From Arthrobacter sp. CJ23 (GTDB taxonomy: Bacteria; Actinomycetota; Actinomycetes; Actinomycetales; Micrococcaceae), in contig NZ_CP102950.1 in NCBI RefSeq assembly GCF_024741795.1, positions 682,001 to 746,000 on the forward strand: a stretch of DNA of 64,000 nucleotides, written 5' to 3'. Made by a program: the position numbers and the translations under genes. Below are positions 29,519 through 37,203 of this stretch, piece by piece (positions within the stretch are counted from its first letter, which is position 1; each line of letters starts with the position of its first letter). Under the pieces are notes generated by a model. The model ran no database searches. It saw only the letters and a program-made list of their open reading frames with translations, and was not told the origin of the DNA.

Positions 29519-30637
29519 ATGCCGCACCTTGATGCCACCCTCCCCCTCGCAACCCTGCCGCAGATGCTCCTGGACGTTGCCGCCGTTGAGCGCAACATCG
29601 GCATCAAGGAGGCCTGGACGCGGGACCACGGCATGGTGCTGGCCCCGCACATCAAGACCACCATGACTGGGGAGATCGTCCGCCGCCAGCTGCCCGGCTC
29701 CTGGGGCGTGACCGTGGCGACCACCGCCCAGGCCGCGCAGGCCATCGAGTGGGGCGCAACCCGGATCCTCATCGCGAACGAGATGCTGTTCCGCGGCCAC
29801 CTCGAGCAGCTGCGTGCCTGGCTGGCGGCCGCGCCGGAACTGGAGATCTACTGCCTGGCCGATTCTGCGGCGGGCGTGCGGGCCATGGCCGAGGTGTTCG
29901 ACGGCGCGCCCCGGCCCTTGAACGTGCTGATCGACGTCGGAACCCCCGGCGGCCGCACCGGCATCCGCAGCGAAGCCGAGGCAGGCCCCCTGGCCGCGGA
30001 GATTCTCGCCGCCGGCGGGCTGCTGCTGGCCGGCGTCAGCGCCTACGAGGGCGTGGCACCGAACACCCGGACCGAGGAAAACCTGGCCGGGATCGATTCA
30101 CACTGCCGCCTGGCCCGCGACATTTTCGATGAACTGCACCCCGGCTTCGAGGTGGAGCTGCCGGTCTTCAGCAACGGCGGCTCGGCGTTCCAGGACCGTG
30201 CGGCCGCGTTCCTGCCGCGCAAGGCCTCCGTCAACGTGCTGCGTTCGGGCTGCTACGTGGTGCACGACCATGGAACCTACCAGGGCGTCTCCCCGGTCCC
30301 CGGCCTCACCGCCGCGGCGGTGGTCCGGGCGCTGGTGATCTCCGCCCCGGAAGCCGGGCGCGTGGTCCTGAACGCGGGCAAGCGCGAGCTCGCGTACGAC
30401 GCCGGACTGCCGGTGATCGTGGCCCGGTACCGTGACGGGGAGGTGCTTGCGTCCGGTGCAGGCGCCACCCTGACCCGGCTCTTCGACCACCACGCCATCG
30501 TGGACGACGCCGAAGGCCTGCAGATCGGCGACGTCGTGGACCTCGGCATCTCCCACCCCTGCTCAGTCTTCGACCGCTGGCGCGACGTAGTGGCGGTCAG
30601 CGACGACGCCGTCGAGACCTGGCACCCGGTCTTCTGA
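29519..30637 (+). CDS. Fold-III PLP enzyme, D-serine dehydratase/D-threonine aldolase-like
   Basis: A 372-residue enzyme with an alanine-racemase-like N-terminal barrel and the DSD1-type C-terminal domain. The PLP lysine is in APHIKTTM (about residue 45). The C-terminal DHHAIV and GISHPCSVFDRW segments supply the His and Cys that bind zinc in eukaryotic-type D-serine dehydratase and a metal in D-threonine aldolase. It likely acts on a D-hydroxy amino acid. Reaction (dehydration or retro-aldol) cannot be settled from sequence. Confidence 0.82.
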   Translation: MPHLDATLPLATLPQMLLDVAAVERNIGIKEAWTRDHGMVLAPHIKTTMTGEIVRRQLPGSWGVTVATTAQAAQAIEWGATRILIANEMLFRGHLEQLRAWLAAAPELEIYCLADSAAGVRAMAEVFDGAPRPLNVLIDVGTPGGRTGIRSEAEAGPLAAEILAAGGLLLAGVSAYEGVAPNTRTEENLAGIDSHCRLARDIFDELHPGFEVELPVFSNGGSAFQDRAAAFLPRKASVNVLRSGCYVVHDHGTYQGVSPVPGLTAAAVVRALVISAPEAGRVVLNAGKRELAYDAGLPVIVARYRDGEVLASGAGATLTRLFDHHAIVDDAEGLQIGDVVDLGISHPCSVFDRWRDVVAVSDDAVETWHPVF

Positions 30638-30643
30638 GAGATC

Positions 30644-30723
30644 GCTCCCGACAGCAGGCATCCGGAAGCGTGCGTCTAAGCGAGGAACGAGCGAGCACGC
30701 GGAGGATGGCGGCTGTCGGGAGC
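30644..30723. repeat. Structured 80-bp intergenic element
   Basis: Outer arms GCTCCCGACAGC (30644-30655) and GCTGTCGGGAGC (30712-30723) are perfect; inside them GCATCC/GGATGGC and CGTGC/GCACG pair further. The middle contains GCGAGGAACGAGCGAGCACGC. Lies between the convergent PLP-enzyme and DedA genes, so may terminate both, but it is longer and more branched than a simple terminator. Confidence 0.6.
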
Positions 30724-30728
30724 AGCCG

Positions 30729-31352
30729 CTACATACCGGGCTCGTCCGCCGGCTCATCAACAGGCGACCGATTCCCGCGCCTGCGCGTCACGATCACGCC
30801 CACCACCACGCCGATCAGCAGCCCTACACCGACGCCGATCAGTGAGCTCGCCCAGAACGGCAGGCCCGTCGTCGATCCGGCGAAGTAGCCCAGCCCGGTT
30901 TGCCACGCCGCCCACAGCACGCCGCCGATCGCGGCGCAGAGGCTGAACCCGCGGACCGAGACGTCGGCGATTCCCGCGCCCGCCGACGTCGCGAGCCTCC
31001 CGCCGGGGATGAACCGGGCACCGATGATGGCGCCGTACGTGGAGGAGCGGCCGGCCTTGGCGATGGCCTGGTGAATTGCCCGGTGGACGCGGCGGCCCCA
31101 CGCCCAGCGGTCCAGCACGTGGCCGAGACGGCGCTTGAACAACTCGAAGACGGCCATGTCTCCCACCCAGGACGCGACCGCAGCCAACACCCCCACCAGC
31201 CAGGGGTTGACCGTGCCCTCGGCTCCGAGCGCGCCGCCGGTGATCACCACCATTTCGGACGGTACCGGCGGGAAAATGGCATCGCCGAGCACCACGGGGA
31301 TGATCCAGAAATAGATCATGGTTCCCCAGCCTTCGGCGGTGGTCAGGTCCAT
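30729..31352 (-). CDS. DedA/SNARE-associated family membrane protein
   Basis: Membrane protein of about 207 residues (ATG 31352; GTG 31358 is an alternative). Family traits: IFPPVPSEMVVITGG near the start, SWVGDMAVFELFKRRLG, and GARFIPGGRLATSAGAG with the conserved Arg/Gly residues. About five membrane helices and a charged C-terminal tail. DedA proteins are linked to phospholipid or undecaprenyl-phosphate flipping and proton-motive-force upkeep. Divergent from the macro-domain gene by 57 nt. Confidence 0.87.
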   Translation of the reverse strand: MDLTTAEGWGTMIYFWIIPVVLGDAIFPPVPSEMVVITGGALGAEGTVNPWLVGVLAAVASWVGDMAVFELFKRRLGHVLDRWAWGRRVHRAIHQAIAKAGRSSTYGAIIGARFIPGGRLATSAGAGIADVSVRGFSLCAAIGGVLWAAWQTGLGYFAGSTTGLPFWASSLIGVGVGLLIGVVVGVIVTRRRGNRSPVDEPADEPGM

Positions 31353-31409
31353 GGGCACAAATTACCGCACATTGATGCCACGGCAGGCATGGCGTGCAAA
31401 ACTGGCGCT

Positions 31410-31934
31410 ATGCGCATCGAAATCGTGCAGGGAGACATCACCGCCCGCGACGTCGACGCGATCGTCAACGCCGCCAATTCGTCCCTGTTGGGTGGCGGCG
31501 GAGTCGACGGCGCCATCCACAGGGCCGCGGGTCCCGAACTCCTTGCCGCGTGCCGGGAACTCCGGAACACCACACTGCCCGGCGGGCTCCCGGTGGGCCA
31601 CGCCGTCGCGACACCGGGCTTCCGTTTGCCGGCCCGCTGGGTCATCCACACGGTGGGACCCAACCGGCAGGCCGGCGAGACCGACCCCGCCCTGCTGGCC
31701 TCCTGCTTCAGTGAGAGCCTGCGCGTGGCGGCGGCTCTGGGCGTACGCTCGATCGCCTTTCCGGCGGTGAGTGCGGGCGTCTATGGCTGGGACGCGCGGC
31801 AGGTTGCGGAAACAGCGTTCTACGCCGTTGGCGGCTTTGCTGCCGACGTACCGGAGAGCGGCATTGAGTTGGTGGAGTTCGTGCTGTTCAGCCCGGAAAT
31901 GGTCGAGACGTTCCGGCGCGTGCGGGAAGGGTAG
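31410..31934 (+). CDS. Macro-domain protein (O-acetyl-ADP-ribose deacetylase type)
   Basis: A 174-residue single macro domain starting MRIEIVQGDITARDVDAIVNAANSS, the ADP-ribose-binding signature, with GGGGVDGAIHRAAG and the phosphate loop SAGVYGWD both intact. It most resembles the MacroD/YmdB group, which removes acetyl from O-acetyl-ADP-ribose or ADP-ribose from proteins. No clear ribosome-binding site before ATG 31410, so it may be leaderless. The 131 nt that follow show nothing I can assign. Confidence 0.92.
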   Translation: MRIEIVQGDITARDVDAIVNAANSSLLGGGGVDGAIHRAAGPELLAACRELRNTTLPGGLPVGHAVATPGFRLPARWVIHTVGPNRQAGETDPALLASCFSESLRVAAALGVRSIAFPAVSAGVYGWDARQVAETAFYAVGGFAADVPESGIELVEFVLFSPEMVETFRRVREG

Positions 31935-32066
31935 GGCACGCAGAATCCACCTGTGCCGCTCAATAGAATGGCTCTATGCCGACCACACGGTGCGGTCGTC
32001 GCCCGCTTGGATGATGGCTGCTCGGAACAGGCGACAGTTTATTGACGCAGTCCTGAGTGCGAGAGC

Positions 32067-32747
32067 TCAGCCCGCTTGGGGAGCGGCGCTGCCCGTTGTT
32101 GGCGCCGTTGATGCGCGGGCGTGGCCCAGGTGGCGGCCGGCACGGAAGTACCAGTAGGGCCAGGCAACCCAGCCCGCAGCTCCGAGCATGGCACCGATGC
32201 CGGTGACCGTCCAGCGCAACACCTCCGGGCCGGGAAGGACTGAACCGAGGCCGACAATCGGGAGCCCGATCAGCAAGGCCGCGCCGATGAACCGTCCCAG
32301 TTTGGCAAGGTCCTTCGGGAAGCCTCCACGCTTGAGGAGTTCCCGGTGGGCCACCAGGAACCAGATTGCCTGAACCGTCATGGCGGTGACGCTGATGATG
32401 GTTGACGGGACGAAGTCCAGGACCTTGAAGACCAGCAGGAACGAACTGGCCGAGCCCGCCACGCTCGCGGCAACCACAACCCACTTCAACGGTGCGGTCC
32501 ACGAGGTTTCGGGCAGCCTGCGGTGTACCTGCAGGATCACCGGGATGACCAGAAGGTTGAAGACACCGCCGAGCGCGTCATTGGTGGTGCCGAAGATGAA
32601 CGGGCCACCCCTCGGGACTTCGAGTGCGAACATGGCGCCCAGCGTGGCAACGCCCGCCGCGCCTACCGCGGAGGCGGCGTAGGCAAAGGCCGACGCCGAG
32701 TGGTCTCCCGGGAGTTCGACGAGCTGGATGCTGCTCTGTTTCTCCAT
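32067..32747 (-). CDS. Multi-helix membrane protein of unknown function
   Basis: A 226-residue protein, start ATG 32747 after a strong AGGAGGA. About six hydrophobic segments: ASAVGAAGVATLGAMFAL, ALGGVFNLLVIPVILQVH, WVVVAASVAGSASSFLLVF, TIISVTAMTVQAIWFLV, FIGAALLIGLPIVGLG and GIGAMLGAAGWVAWPYWYF, then an Ala/Thr-rich cytoplasmic tail. I do not recognise the family. No neighbour in the same operon. Confidence 0.7.
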   Translation of the reverse strand: MEKQSSIQLVELPGDHSASAFAYAASAVGAAGVATLGAMFALEVPRGGPFIFGTTNDALGGVFNLLVIPVILQVHRRLPETSWTAPLKWVVVAASVAGSASSFLLVFKVLDFVPSTIISVTAMTVQAIWFLVAHRELLKRGGFPKDLAKLGRFIGAALLIGLPIVGLGSVLPGPEVLRWTVTGIGAMLGAAGWVAWPYWYFRAGRHLGHARASTAPTTGSAAPQAG

Positions 32748-32863
32748 GGATCCTCCTGGAGTCCAAGGCGCTGGAACCCAGCGCACGGCTAACGATCCCA
32801 GCAGTCCCATGGTATTCCCGGAGGCCGTTCAGGGGGAGGGGTGGCCGTCATCCTAACCGCGGC

Positions 32864-33379
32864 TCAGTCGGCCAGTACCTGGAACATCACATGGTCCTGC
32901 CAGCGGCCTGCGATCTTGAGGTACTGCGGCGCCATCCCGTAGCGCTCGAAGCCGTTGCGCTCGAGAACCCGTTGTGAAGCGGCGTTGTGGAGGAGGGTTT
33001 CCGCCTGTAGCCGGTGCAGGCCGAGCTCCCGGAAGGCAAGCTCCTTGACCTCGGCGACGGCGGCACTCGCCAGGCCGTGCCCGTTGTGACTCCTGCCCAC
33101 CCAGTAGCCGATGCCGCCCGACTCCAAGGCACCCCTGAAGATGCCGCCGATGTTGATCCGGCCCACCAGCCCGCCGTCGGCGTCGGTGATTGCGAGGGGG
33201 ACCATAGTGCCGGCGTCGTGGCTTGCAAGCGCCTGCTGCAGAAGCCCGTGCTGGGTTTCCTCGGTGAAGAAATCGTCCTCGCGCAGAGGATCCCACGGTG
33301 CCAGGAAGTCCCGGTTTTCACTGAGGACCCTGGCGAGGACCGGGGCATCTTGCAGGGTCATGAGTCGAGTGATTGCCAT
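32864..33379 (-). CDS. GNAT N-acetyltransferase, RimJ/RimL-like
   Basis: A 171-residue acetyltransferase. Start ATG 33379 with AAGGA upstream. The segment IGYWVGRSHNGHGLASAAVAEVKELAF holds the acetyl-CoA pyrophosphate loop (R/Q-x-x-G-x-G/A), and LQAETLLHNAASQRVLERNGFE is the typical C-terminal half of ribosomal-protein-alanine acetyltransferase relatives. It may acetylate an N-terminus or a small amine. It lies 17 nt downstream of the pseudouridine synthase gene on the same strand, so both may be one transcript and the target may be translational. Confidence 0.88.
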   Translation of the reverse strand: MAITRLMTLQDAPVLARVLSENRDFLAPWDPLREDDFFTEETQHGLLQQALASHDAGTMVPLAITDADGGLVGRINIGGIFRGALESGGIGYWVGRSHNGHGLASAAVAEVKELAFRELGLHRLQAETLLHNAASQRVLERNGFERYGMAPQYLKIAGRWQDHVMFQVLAD

Positions 33380-33396
33380 GGGGGTCCTTCCGGGCG

Positions 33397-34368
33397 TCAG
33401 TGGGCTTCGCTGAGCTCCAGCTCGCTGCGGTATTCCACCGGCTGCTTGCTGATGGGGTCCACGAAGCGGATGCCGCGGGCCAGCAGCTGCAGCGGCTTGG
33501 CGTAGTCGTCCGGGGCCTTGTCCAGGAGGTCGGGGTAGAACGCGTCGTTCACGATGCCCAGCCCCAGCGAGGCCATGTGCACGCGCAGCTGGTGGGTCTT
33601 GCCGGTGCGCGGCTCCAGCCGGTACAGCGCGCGGCGGGCCGCGCCTAGGCGGGAACCGCCTGGCTGACCGTCGCCGGCGTCGGGCATTCCGGCGTCGAAC
33701 GCTTTCAGCTGCTCAATGCGGGTTTCCGCGTTCGGCTCGCCGTCGATCACTTCGGCCAGCAGGTAGCTGCGGGATTTGGTCATGCGGTTGCGCACGACGG
33801 CGGGGAACTCGACGGCGGGGTACCCCGGCGCGGGTGCGGCGGCCGAGACGCACTCGTACTCCTTCTGCACCTGGCGCTTCTCGAACAGGACCTGGTACTT
33901 GCCGCGCGTCTCGGGGTTGGTGGAGAGCAGCAGCACGCCGGCGGTCATGCGGTCCAGGCGGTGCATGGGGATCAGGTCCGGGAGCTCGAGCTGGTTCCGG
34001 AGCCGGACGAGCGCGGATTCCTGGATGTAGGTGCCGCCCGGCGTGGTGGGCAGGAAGTGCGGCTTGTCCACCACGAGGAGGTGCTCGTCCTGGTGCAGGA
34101 TGCTGAGCTCCACCGGCATGCGGGTCTCGGGCGGGAGGGTCCGGTAGTACCAGATGAAGGTGTGGTCCTCGAGCTTGGTGGCCCGGTCCAGGGGGACGCC
34201 GCCCTCGCCCACGATCTCGCCGGCGTCGAAGCGGTCCTCGATGCCCTGGGGATCGATGTGGCCCCAGCGGTGCATCATGTAGTCGATCGCGGTGTCCCAA
34301 GGCCCCTCGTCCGGGAGGCGCAGACGGGTGGCGTTGACGCCGTCGCGCACGGGGAGGGGGGATTGCAT
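33397..34368 (-). CDS. RluA-family pseudouridine synthase
   Basis: RNA-modifying enzyme converting uridine to pseudouridine in rRNA or tRNA. About 323 residues (ATG 34368; GTG 34371 alternative). The catalytic Asp is in MHRLDRMTAGVLLL (HRLDR motif), with LLVVDKPHFLPTTPGG before and RTGKTHQLRVHMASLG after, as in RluA/RluC/TruC relatives. The unusual N-terminal region (TAIDYMMHRWG, no S4 domain) matches the actinobacterial branch of this family. Upstream of the GNAT gene. Confidence 0.9.
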   Translation of the reverse strand: MQSPLPVRDGVNATRLRLPDEGPWDTAIDYMMHRWGHIDPQGIEDRFDAGEIVGEGGVPLDRATKLEDHTFIWYYRTLPPETRMPVELSILHQDEHLLVVDKPHFLPTTPGGTYIQESALVRLRNQLELPDLIPMHRLDRMTAGVLLLSTNPETRGKYQVLFEKRQVQKEYECVSAAAPAPGYPAVEFPAVVRNRMTKSRSYLLAEVIDGEPNAETRIEQLKAFDAGMPDAGDGQPGGSRLGAARRALYRLEPRTGKTHQLRVHMASLGLGIVNDAFYPDLLDKAPDDYAKPLQLLARGIRFVDPISKQPVEYRSELELSEAH

Positions 34369-34554
34369 CACCGGTCCATTCTACTTTGGTGTGCGGGTGC
34401 CGCGGTGCGGGCGCTGCTGCCGGAGGCGGCCGGCGCTGCGCCTGCCGGCCGGCATCGCGCCGCCGCCGTTTCGATGGTTCCCTTCGTACCAGATGCTGCC
34501 CAACACCGAATGCCCAGGGAATCATCGAGCCGGGAACCGACGAGGAAAAAGTTC

Positions 34555-34584
34555 TTGACAATAAAAGTTGTCGGCAGGCAGAAT
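34555..34584 (+). promoter_or_regulatory. Candidate promoter of the ArsR gene
   Basis: A perfect -35 TTGACA (34555-34560) is followed after 18 nt by CAGAAT (34579-34584; 4 of 6 to TATAAT). The predicted start is at or within a few bases of ATG 34591, so the transcript may be leaderless. Confidence 0.5.
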
Positions 34585-34590
34585 GGAAGC

Positions 34591-35226
34591 ATGTTGGACA
34601 TCGAAGTGATCGAGGACCCGGCCGCGGCGGAAGCGTCGCTGGACCCGATCCGCACGCGCATCCTCCGGGAGCTCGCCGAACCGGCGTCGGCCACGCAGCT
34701 CGCCGCCAAGGTGGGCCTGCCGCGCCAGAAGGTCAACTACCACCTCAAGGCCCTCGAGCGGCACGGCTTGGTGGAACTCGTGGAGGAGCGGAAGAAGGGC
34801 AACGTCACCGAACGCATTGTGCGCGCGACGGCGGCGTCGTACCTGATCTCGCCCGTGGCCCTCGCGTCCGTGGCGCCGGACCCCCGCCGCTTCGCCGACC
34901 GCTTCTCCGCCTTCTGGCTCCTGGCGCTCGCCGCCCGGACCGTCCAGGAGATGGGCAAGCTGATCGCCGGTGCGGCCGCCGCCAAGAAGAAGCTCGCCAG
35001 CTTCGCGATCGACGGCGAAATCACCTTCCGTACGGCCGCCGAACGCGCCGCCTTCGCCGAGGAGCTCGGCGTGGCGGTGACGCGGCTGGTAGACAAATAC
35101 CACGACGGCGGATCCGGCGCTTCGGCGGGCGGCGGGCGCAAACACCGGCTCGTCGTCGTACTTCACCCCGCACTCAAGGCAAGCCCATCGGACAAAGCAG
35201 CAGAAAAGGACCAAGGCAATGACTGA
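34591..35226 (+). CDS. ArsR-family winged-helix regulator
   Basis: A 211-residue DNA-binding regulator. The HTH lies at about residues 20-75: SLDPIRTRILRELAEPASATQLAAKVGLPRQKVNYHLKAL, then the wing. No ArsR metal-site Cys residues are present. The long C-terminal part resembles regulators paired with SRPBCC/AHSA1 proteins. The last 8 nt overlap the SRPBCC gene, so the pair is co-translated. Confidence 0.87.
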   Translation: MLDIEVIEDPAAAEASLDPIRTRILRELAEPASATQLAAKVGLPRQKVNYHLKALERHGLVELVEERKKGNVTERIVRATAASYLISPVALASVAPDPRRFADRFSAFWLLALAARTVQEMGKLIAGAAAAKKKLASFAIDGEITFRTAAERAAFAEELGVAVTRLVDKYHDGGSGASAGGGRKHRLVVVLHPALKASPSDKAAEKDQGND

Positions 35227-35911
35227 CAACCGCGAATTTGAAATCGTCTTCGATGGCGAAGTCCCCGCGACGCCCGAGCGCGTCTGGGAGGCCGTCACCA
35301 ACGCCACCGCCGCATGGCTGTTCCCCAATGACGGCTGGGAATCGGTCAACACCGTGGAGGAGTACCCCAACCACCTGGTCAATCGCATGGAGGGGCCGGA
35401 CGGCTGGTTCAACCAGCTGGAGCACGTGATTGAACCGCTCGACGGCGGCCGCGCCAAGCTCCACTACGTCCACAGCGGCATCTTCGCGGACAACTGGGAC
35501 GAGCAGTACGACGGCGCCAGCAAGCACACCGCGTTCTACCTGCACACCCTGGGCCAGTACCTGCAGTACTTCGACGGCCAGCCCGTGGTCTTCACCGACA
35601 TCCAGGGGCCCGCCGCCTCGCAGGTCCCGGACGGCTTCGTGGCCTTGAAGCGTGCGCTCGGCGTCGACGGTGCTGCCGAGGGGTCCGTTGTGGAGCTGGA
35701 TGTCGACGGCGTGGGGCGCCTGAGCGGCGAGATCGACTTCTCCAACGAGCACTTCCTGGGCCTGCGCACGGCCGATACGCTCTACCGCTTCTTCGGCCGC
35801 AACTCCTTCGGGGCTCCCGTGGGCATGACCGTGCACCAGTTCGGCGGCAGCGGCGACTCCGAGGCCACGGCCAAGGCCTGGGGTGGATTCCTGGAGAAGG
35901 TCTACGCCTAG
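35219..35911 (+). CDS. SRPBCC/AHSA1-domain protein
   Basis: A 230-residue ligand-binding protein of the START-like fold. It begins FEIVFDGEVPATPERVWEAVTNATAAWLFPNDG, the usual start of an AHSA1 domain, with HTAFYLHTLGQYLQYFDGQ as the C-terminal helix of the fold; the last 70 residues form an extra beta-rich segment. Such proteins bind hydrophobic small molecules or assist stress responses; no specific ligand can be named. Overlaps the ArsR gene. Confidence 0.82.
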   Translation: MTDNREFEIVFDGEVPATPERVWEAVTNATAAWLFPNDGWESVNTVEEYPNHLVNRMEGPDGWFNQLEHVIEPLDGGRAKLHYVHSGIFADNWDEQYDGASKHTAFYLHTLGQYLQYFDGQPVVFTDIQGPAASQVPDGFVALKRALGVDGAAEGSVVELDVDGVGRLSGEIDFSNEHFLGLRTADTLYRFFGRNSFGAPVGMTVHQFGGSGDSEATAKAWGGFLEKVYA

Positions 35912-35931
35912 GGTCACCTGCGCTTTCCGCA

Positions 35932-35999
35932 CCCAACTGGGTAGCAGTAGGTGTCGTTTTGAGCGCTCAAAACGACACCTACTGCTACCTACTTTGGGG
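35932..35999. repeat. Intergenic palindrome, CCCAACT-type (copy B), likely bidirectional terminator
   Basis: Perfect 24-nt arms with no loop, 35941-35964 and 35965-35988 (GTAGCAGTAGGTGTCGTTTT then GAGC, and complement). Outer CCCAACTGG and the CTACTTTGGGG tail match copies A and C. It sits between the convergent SRPBCC and TetR genes. Confidence 0.8.
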
Positions 36000-36010
36000 T
36001 TAAGGGGAGG

Positions 36011-36592
36011 CTAGGCGGCCCAGGCCCAGGCGCGGGCCACTGCTTCGAGGGATGCCTCGTAGATGCCCGCCCAGTCGGTCCCGGGTGCGTCCATCTGTGC
36101 CAACTCCAGGCTCACCAACCCGTGGACCTGCCCCCAGATGCACATCGCTACGAGCTCAGGATCGTCGTTCCGGACCGACCCGGCCGCCTGCGCGGCAGCC
36201 ACGGATTCCACCAGCGGGAGCATCGCCTCGGAGGCGACGGCCGGCGTCGGGCTGCAGTCCACGTAGGCAGCCAGTGCGCCGCCGAACATGAGGCGGTAGA
36301 GCGCCGGATGCTCCAGGGCCCAGGCGCGGTAGGCCCGGCCCAGGGCCAGCAGTCCGCCGCCCTGCGCAAGGCGCTGGGACTCGCCGAAGGTGCGGAAACC
36401 GTCGTCGACGGCGGCCGTCAGCAATTGCGACTTCCCGCCGAAGAGCGAGTAGATCGCCGTGGTGGATGTGTCTGCAGCGGCTGCAACATCCCTGAGCGTG
36501 ACGCGGGCGGGGCCGTCCCGGTCCACGAGTTCGGCTGTTACCGCCAGGAGTCGCTGCTGGACGAGGTGATCATGAACGATGGGTCTTGCCAT
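36011..36592 (-). CDS. TetR-family repressor
   Basis: A 193-residue TetR regulator. HTH at residues about 10-55: LAVTAELVDRDGPARVTLRDVAAAADTSTTAIYSLFGGK. The C-terminal domain (WALEHPALYRLMFGG) is of the TetR_C-33 or WHG type. The ATG at 36592 has GGAGG only one base before it; an in-frame ATG at 36622 would lie inside the operator, so the exact start is uncertain. Divergent from the DUF4188 gene with a three-half-site operator at 36603-36638 between them. Confidence 0.85.
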   Translation of the reverse strand: MARPIVHDHLVQQRLLAVTAELVDRDGPARVTLRDVAAAADTSTTAIYSLFGGKSQLLTAAVDDGFRTFGESQRLAQGGGLLALGRAYRAWALEHPALYRLMFGGALAAYVDCSPTPAVASEAMLPLVESVAAAQAAGSVRNDDPELVAMCIWGQVHGLVSLELAQMDAPGTDWAGIYEASLEAVARAWAWAA

Positions 36593-36602
36593 ACCTCCAA
36601 GT

Positions 36603-36638
36603 GTTTCATAACATTGTTTCATAACGACGTTATGAAAC
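36603..36638. promoter_or_regulatory. Three-half-site TetR operator
   Basis: The 10-mer GTTTCATAAC occurs at 36603-36612 and 36616-36625 and inverted (GTTATGAAAC) at 36629-36638, each exactly 13 bp apart. The last two make a perfect 23-bp palindrome with a GAC centre. It lies between the divergent TetR and DUF4188 genes and is AT-richer than its surroundings. Confidence 0.85.
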
Positions 36639-36681
36639 TGGAAAACCAGGAACCGAAGCGTTCCCCATTCGAAGGATTCAC

Positions 36682-37185
36682 ATGGCACAGGAAATCTTCC
36701 CGGGCCGCTTTACGGCGGATATCGGGCGCGAAACAGTGACCGTCTTCCTCATCGGAATGCGGGCGAACCGCTGGTGGAAGACGGGCAAAGTGGCACGCGT
36801 GGCGTCGGCCATGCCCCGAATGATGCAGCACCTCGCCGCCAACCCCGACGCCGGAATGCTCGGCTCCGAGCAATGGTTCGGGCGGACCACCATGCTGCTC
36901 AGCTACTGGGAGAGCCCGGAACACCTGCGGCGTTTCGCCGCGGACAAGGATTCACCGCATCTGGGGCCCTGGCGGAAGTTCATGAAGGAAATTGCCGGCA
37001 GCGGGGACATCGGCGTGTGGCACGAGACGTACCAGGTGCCGGCGTCGGGCATTGAAGTGGTCTACAACGGCATGCCGGAATTCGGGCTGGCCAAGGCAAC
37101 CTCGCACGTGCCGGTCGGTCCGGGCATCAATACGGCGAAGCAACGGATGGGCCACGCGGCGGTGCCGGGGCACGGGCGGGGATAA
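36682..37185 (+). CDS. DUF4188 domain protein (monooxygenase/aldoxime dehydratase-like fold)
   Basis: A 167-residue protein. The stretch FLIGMRANRWWKTGKVARVASAMPRMMQHLAANPDAGMLG, then SYWESPEHLRRFAADKDSPHLGPWRKF and GIWHETY-like VWHETYQVPASGIEVVYNGMPEFGLAKAT, is the DUF4188 pattern; relatives are annotated as phenylacetaldoxime dehydratase- or monooxygenase-like dimeric alpha/beta barrels. AAGGA precedes the ATG. Expected to be repressed by the adjacent TetR. Substrate unknown. Confidence 0.8.
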   Translation: MAQEIFPGRFTADIGRETVTVFLIGMRANRWWKTGKVARVASAMPRMMQHLAANPDAGMLGSEQWFGRTTMLLSYWESPEHLRRFAADKDSPHLGPWRKFMKEIAGSGDIGVWHETYQVPASGIEVVYNGMPEFGLAKATSHVPVGPGINTAKQRMGHAAVPGHGRG

Positions 37186-37203
37186 GACCAGGCGACGCCC
37201 GGC

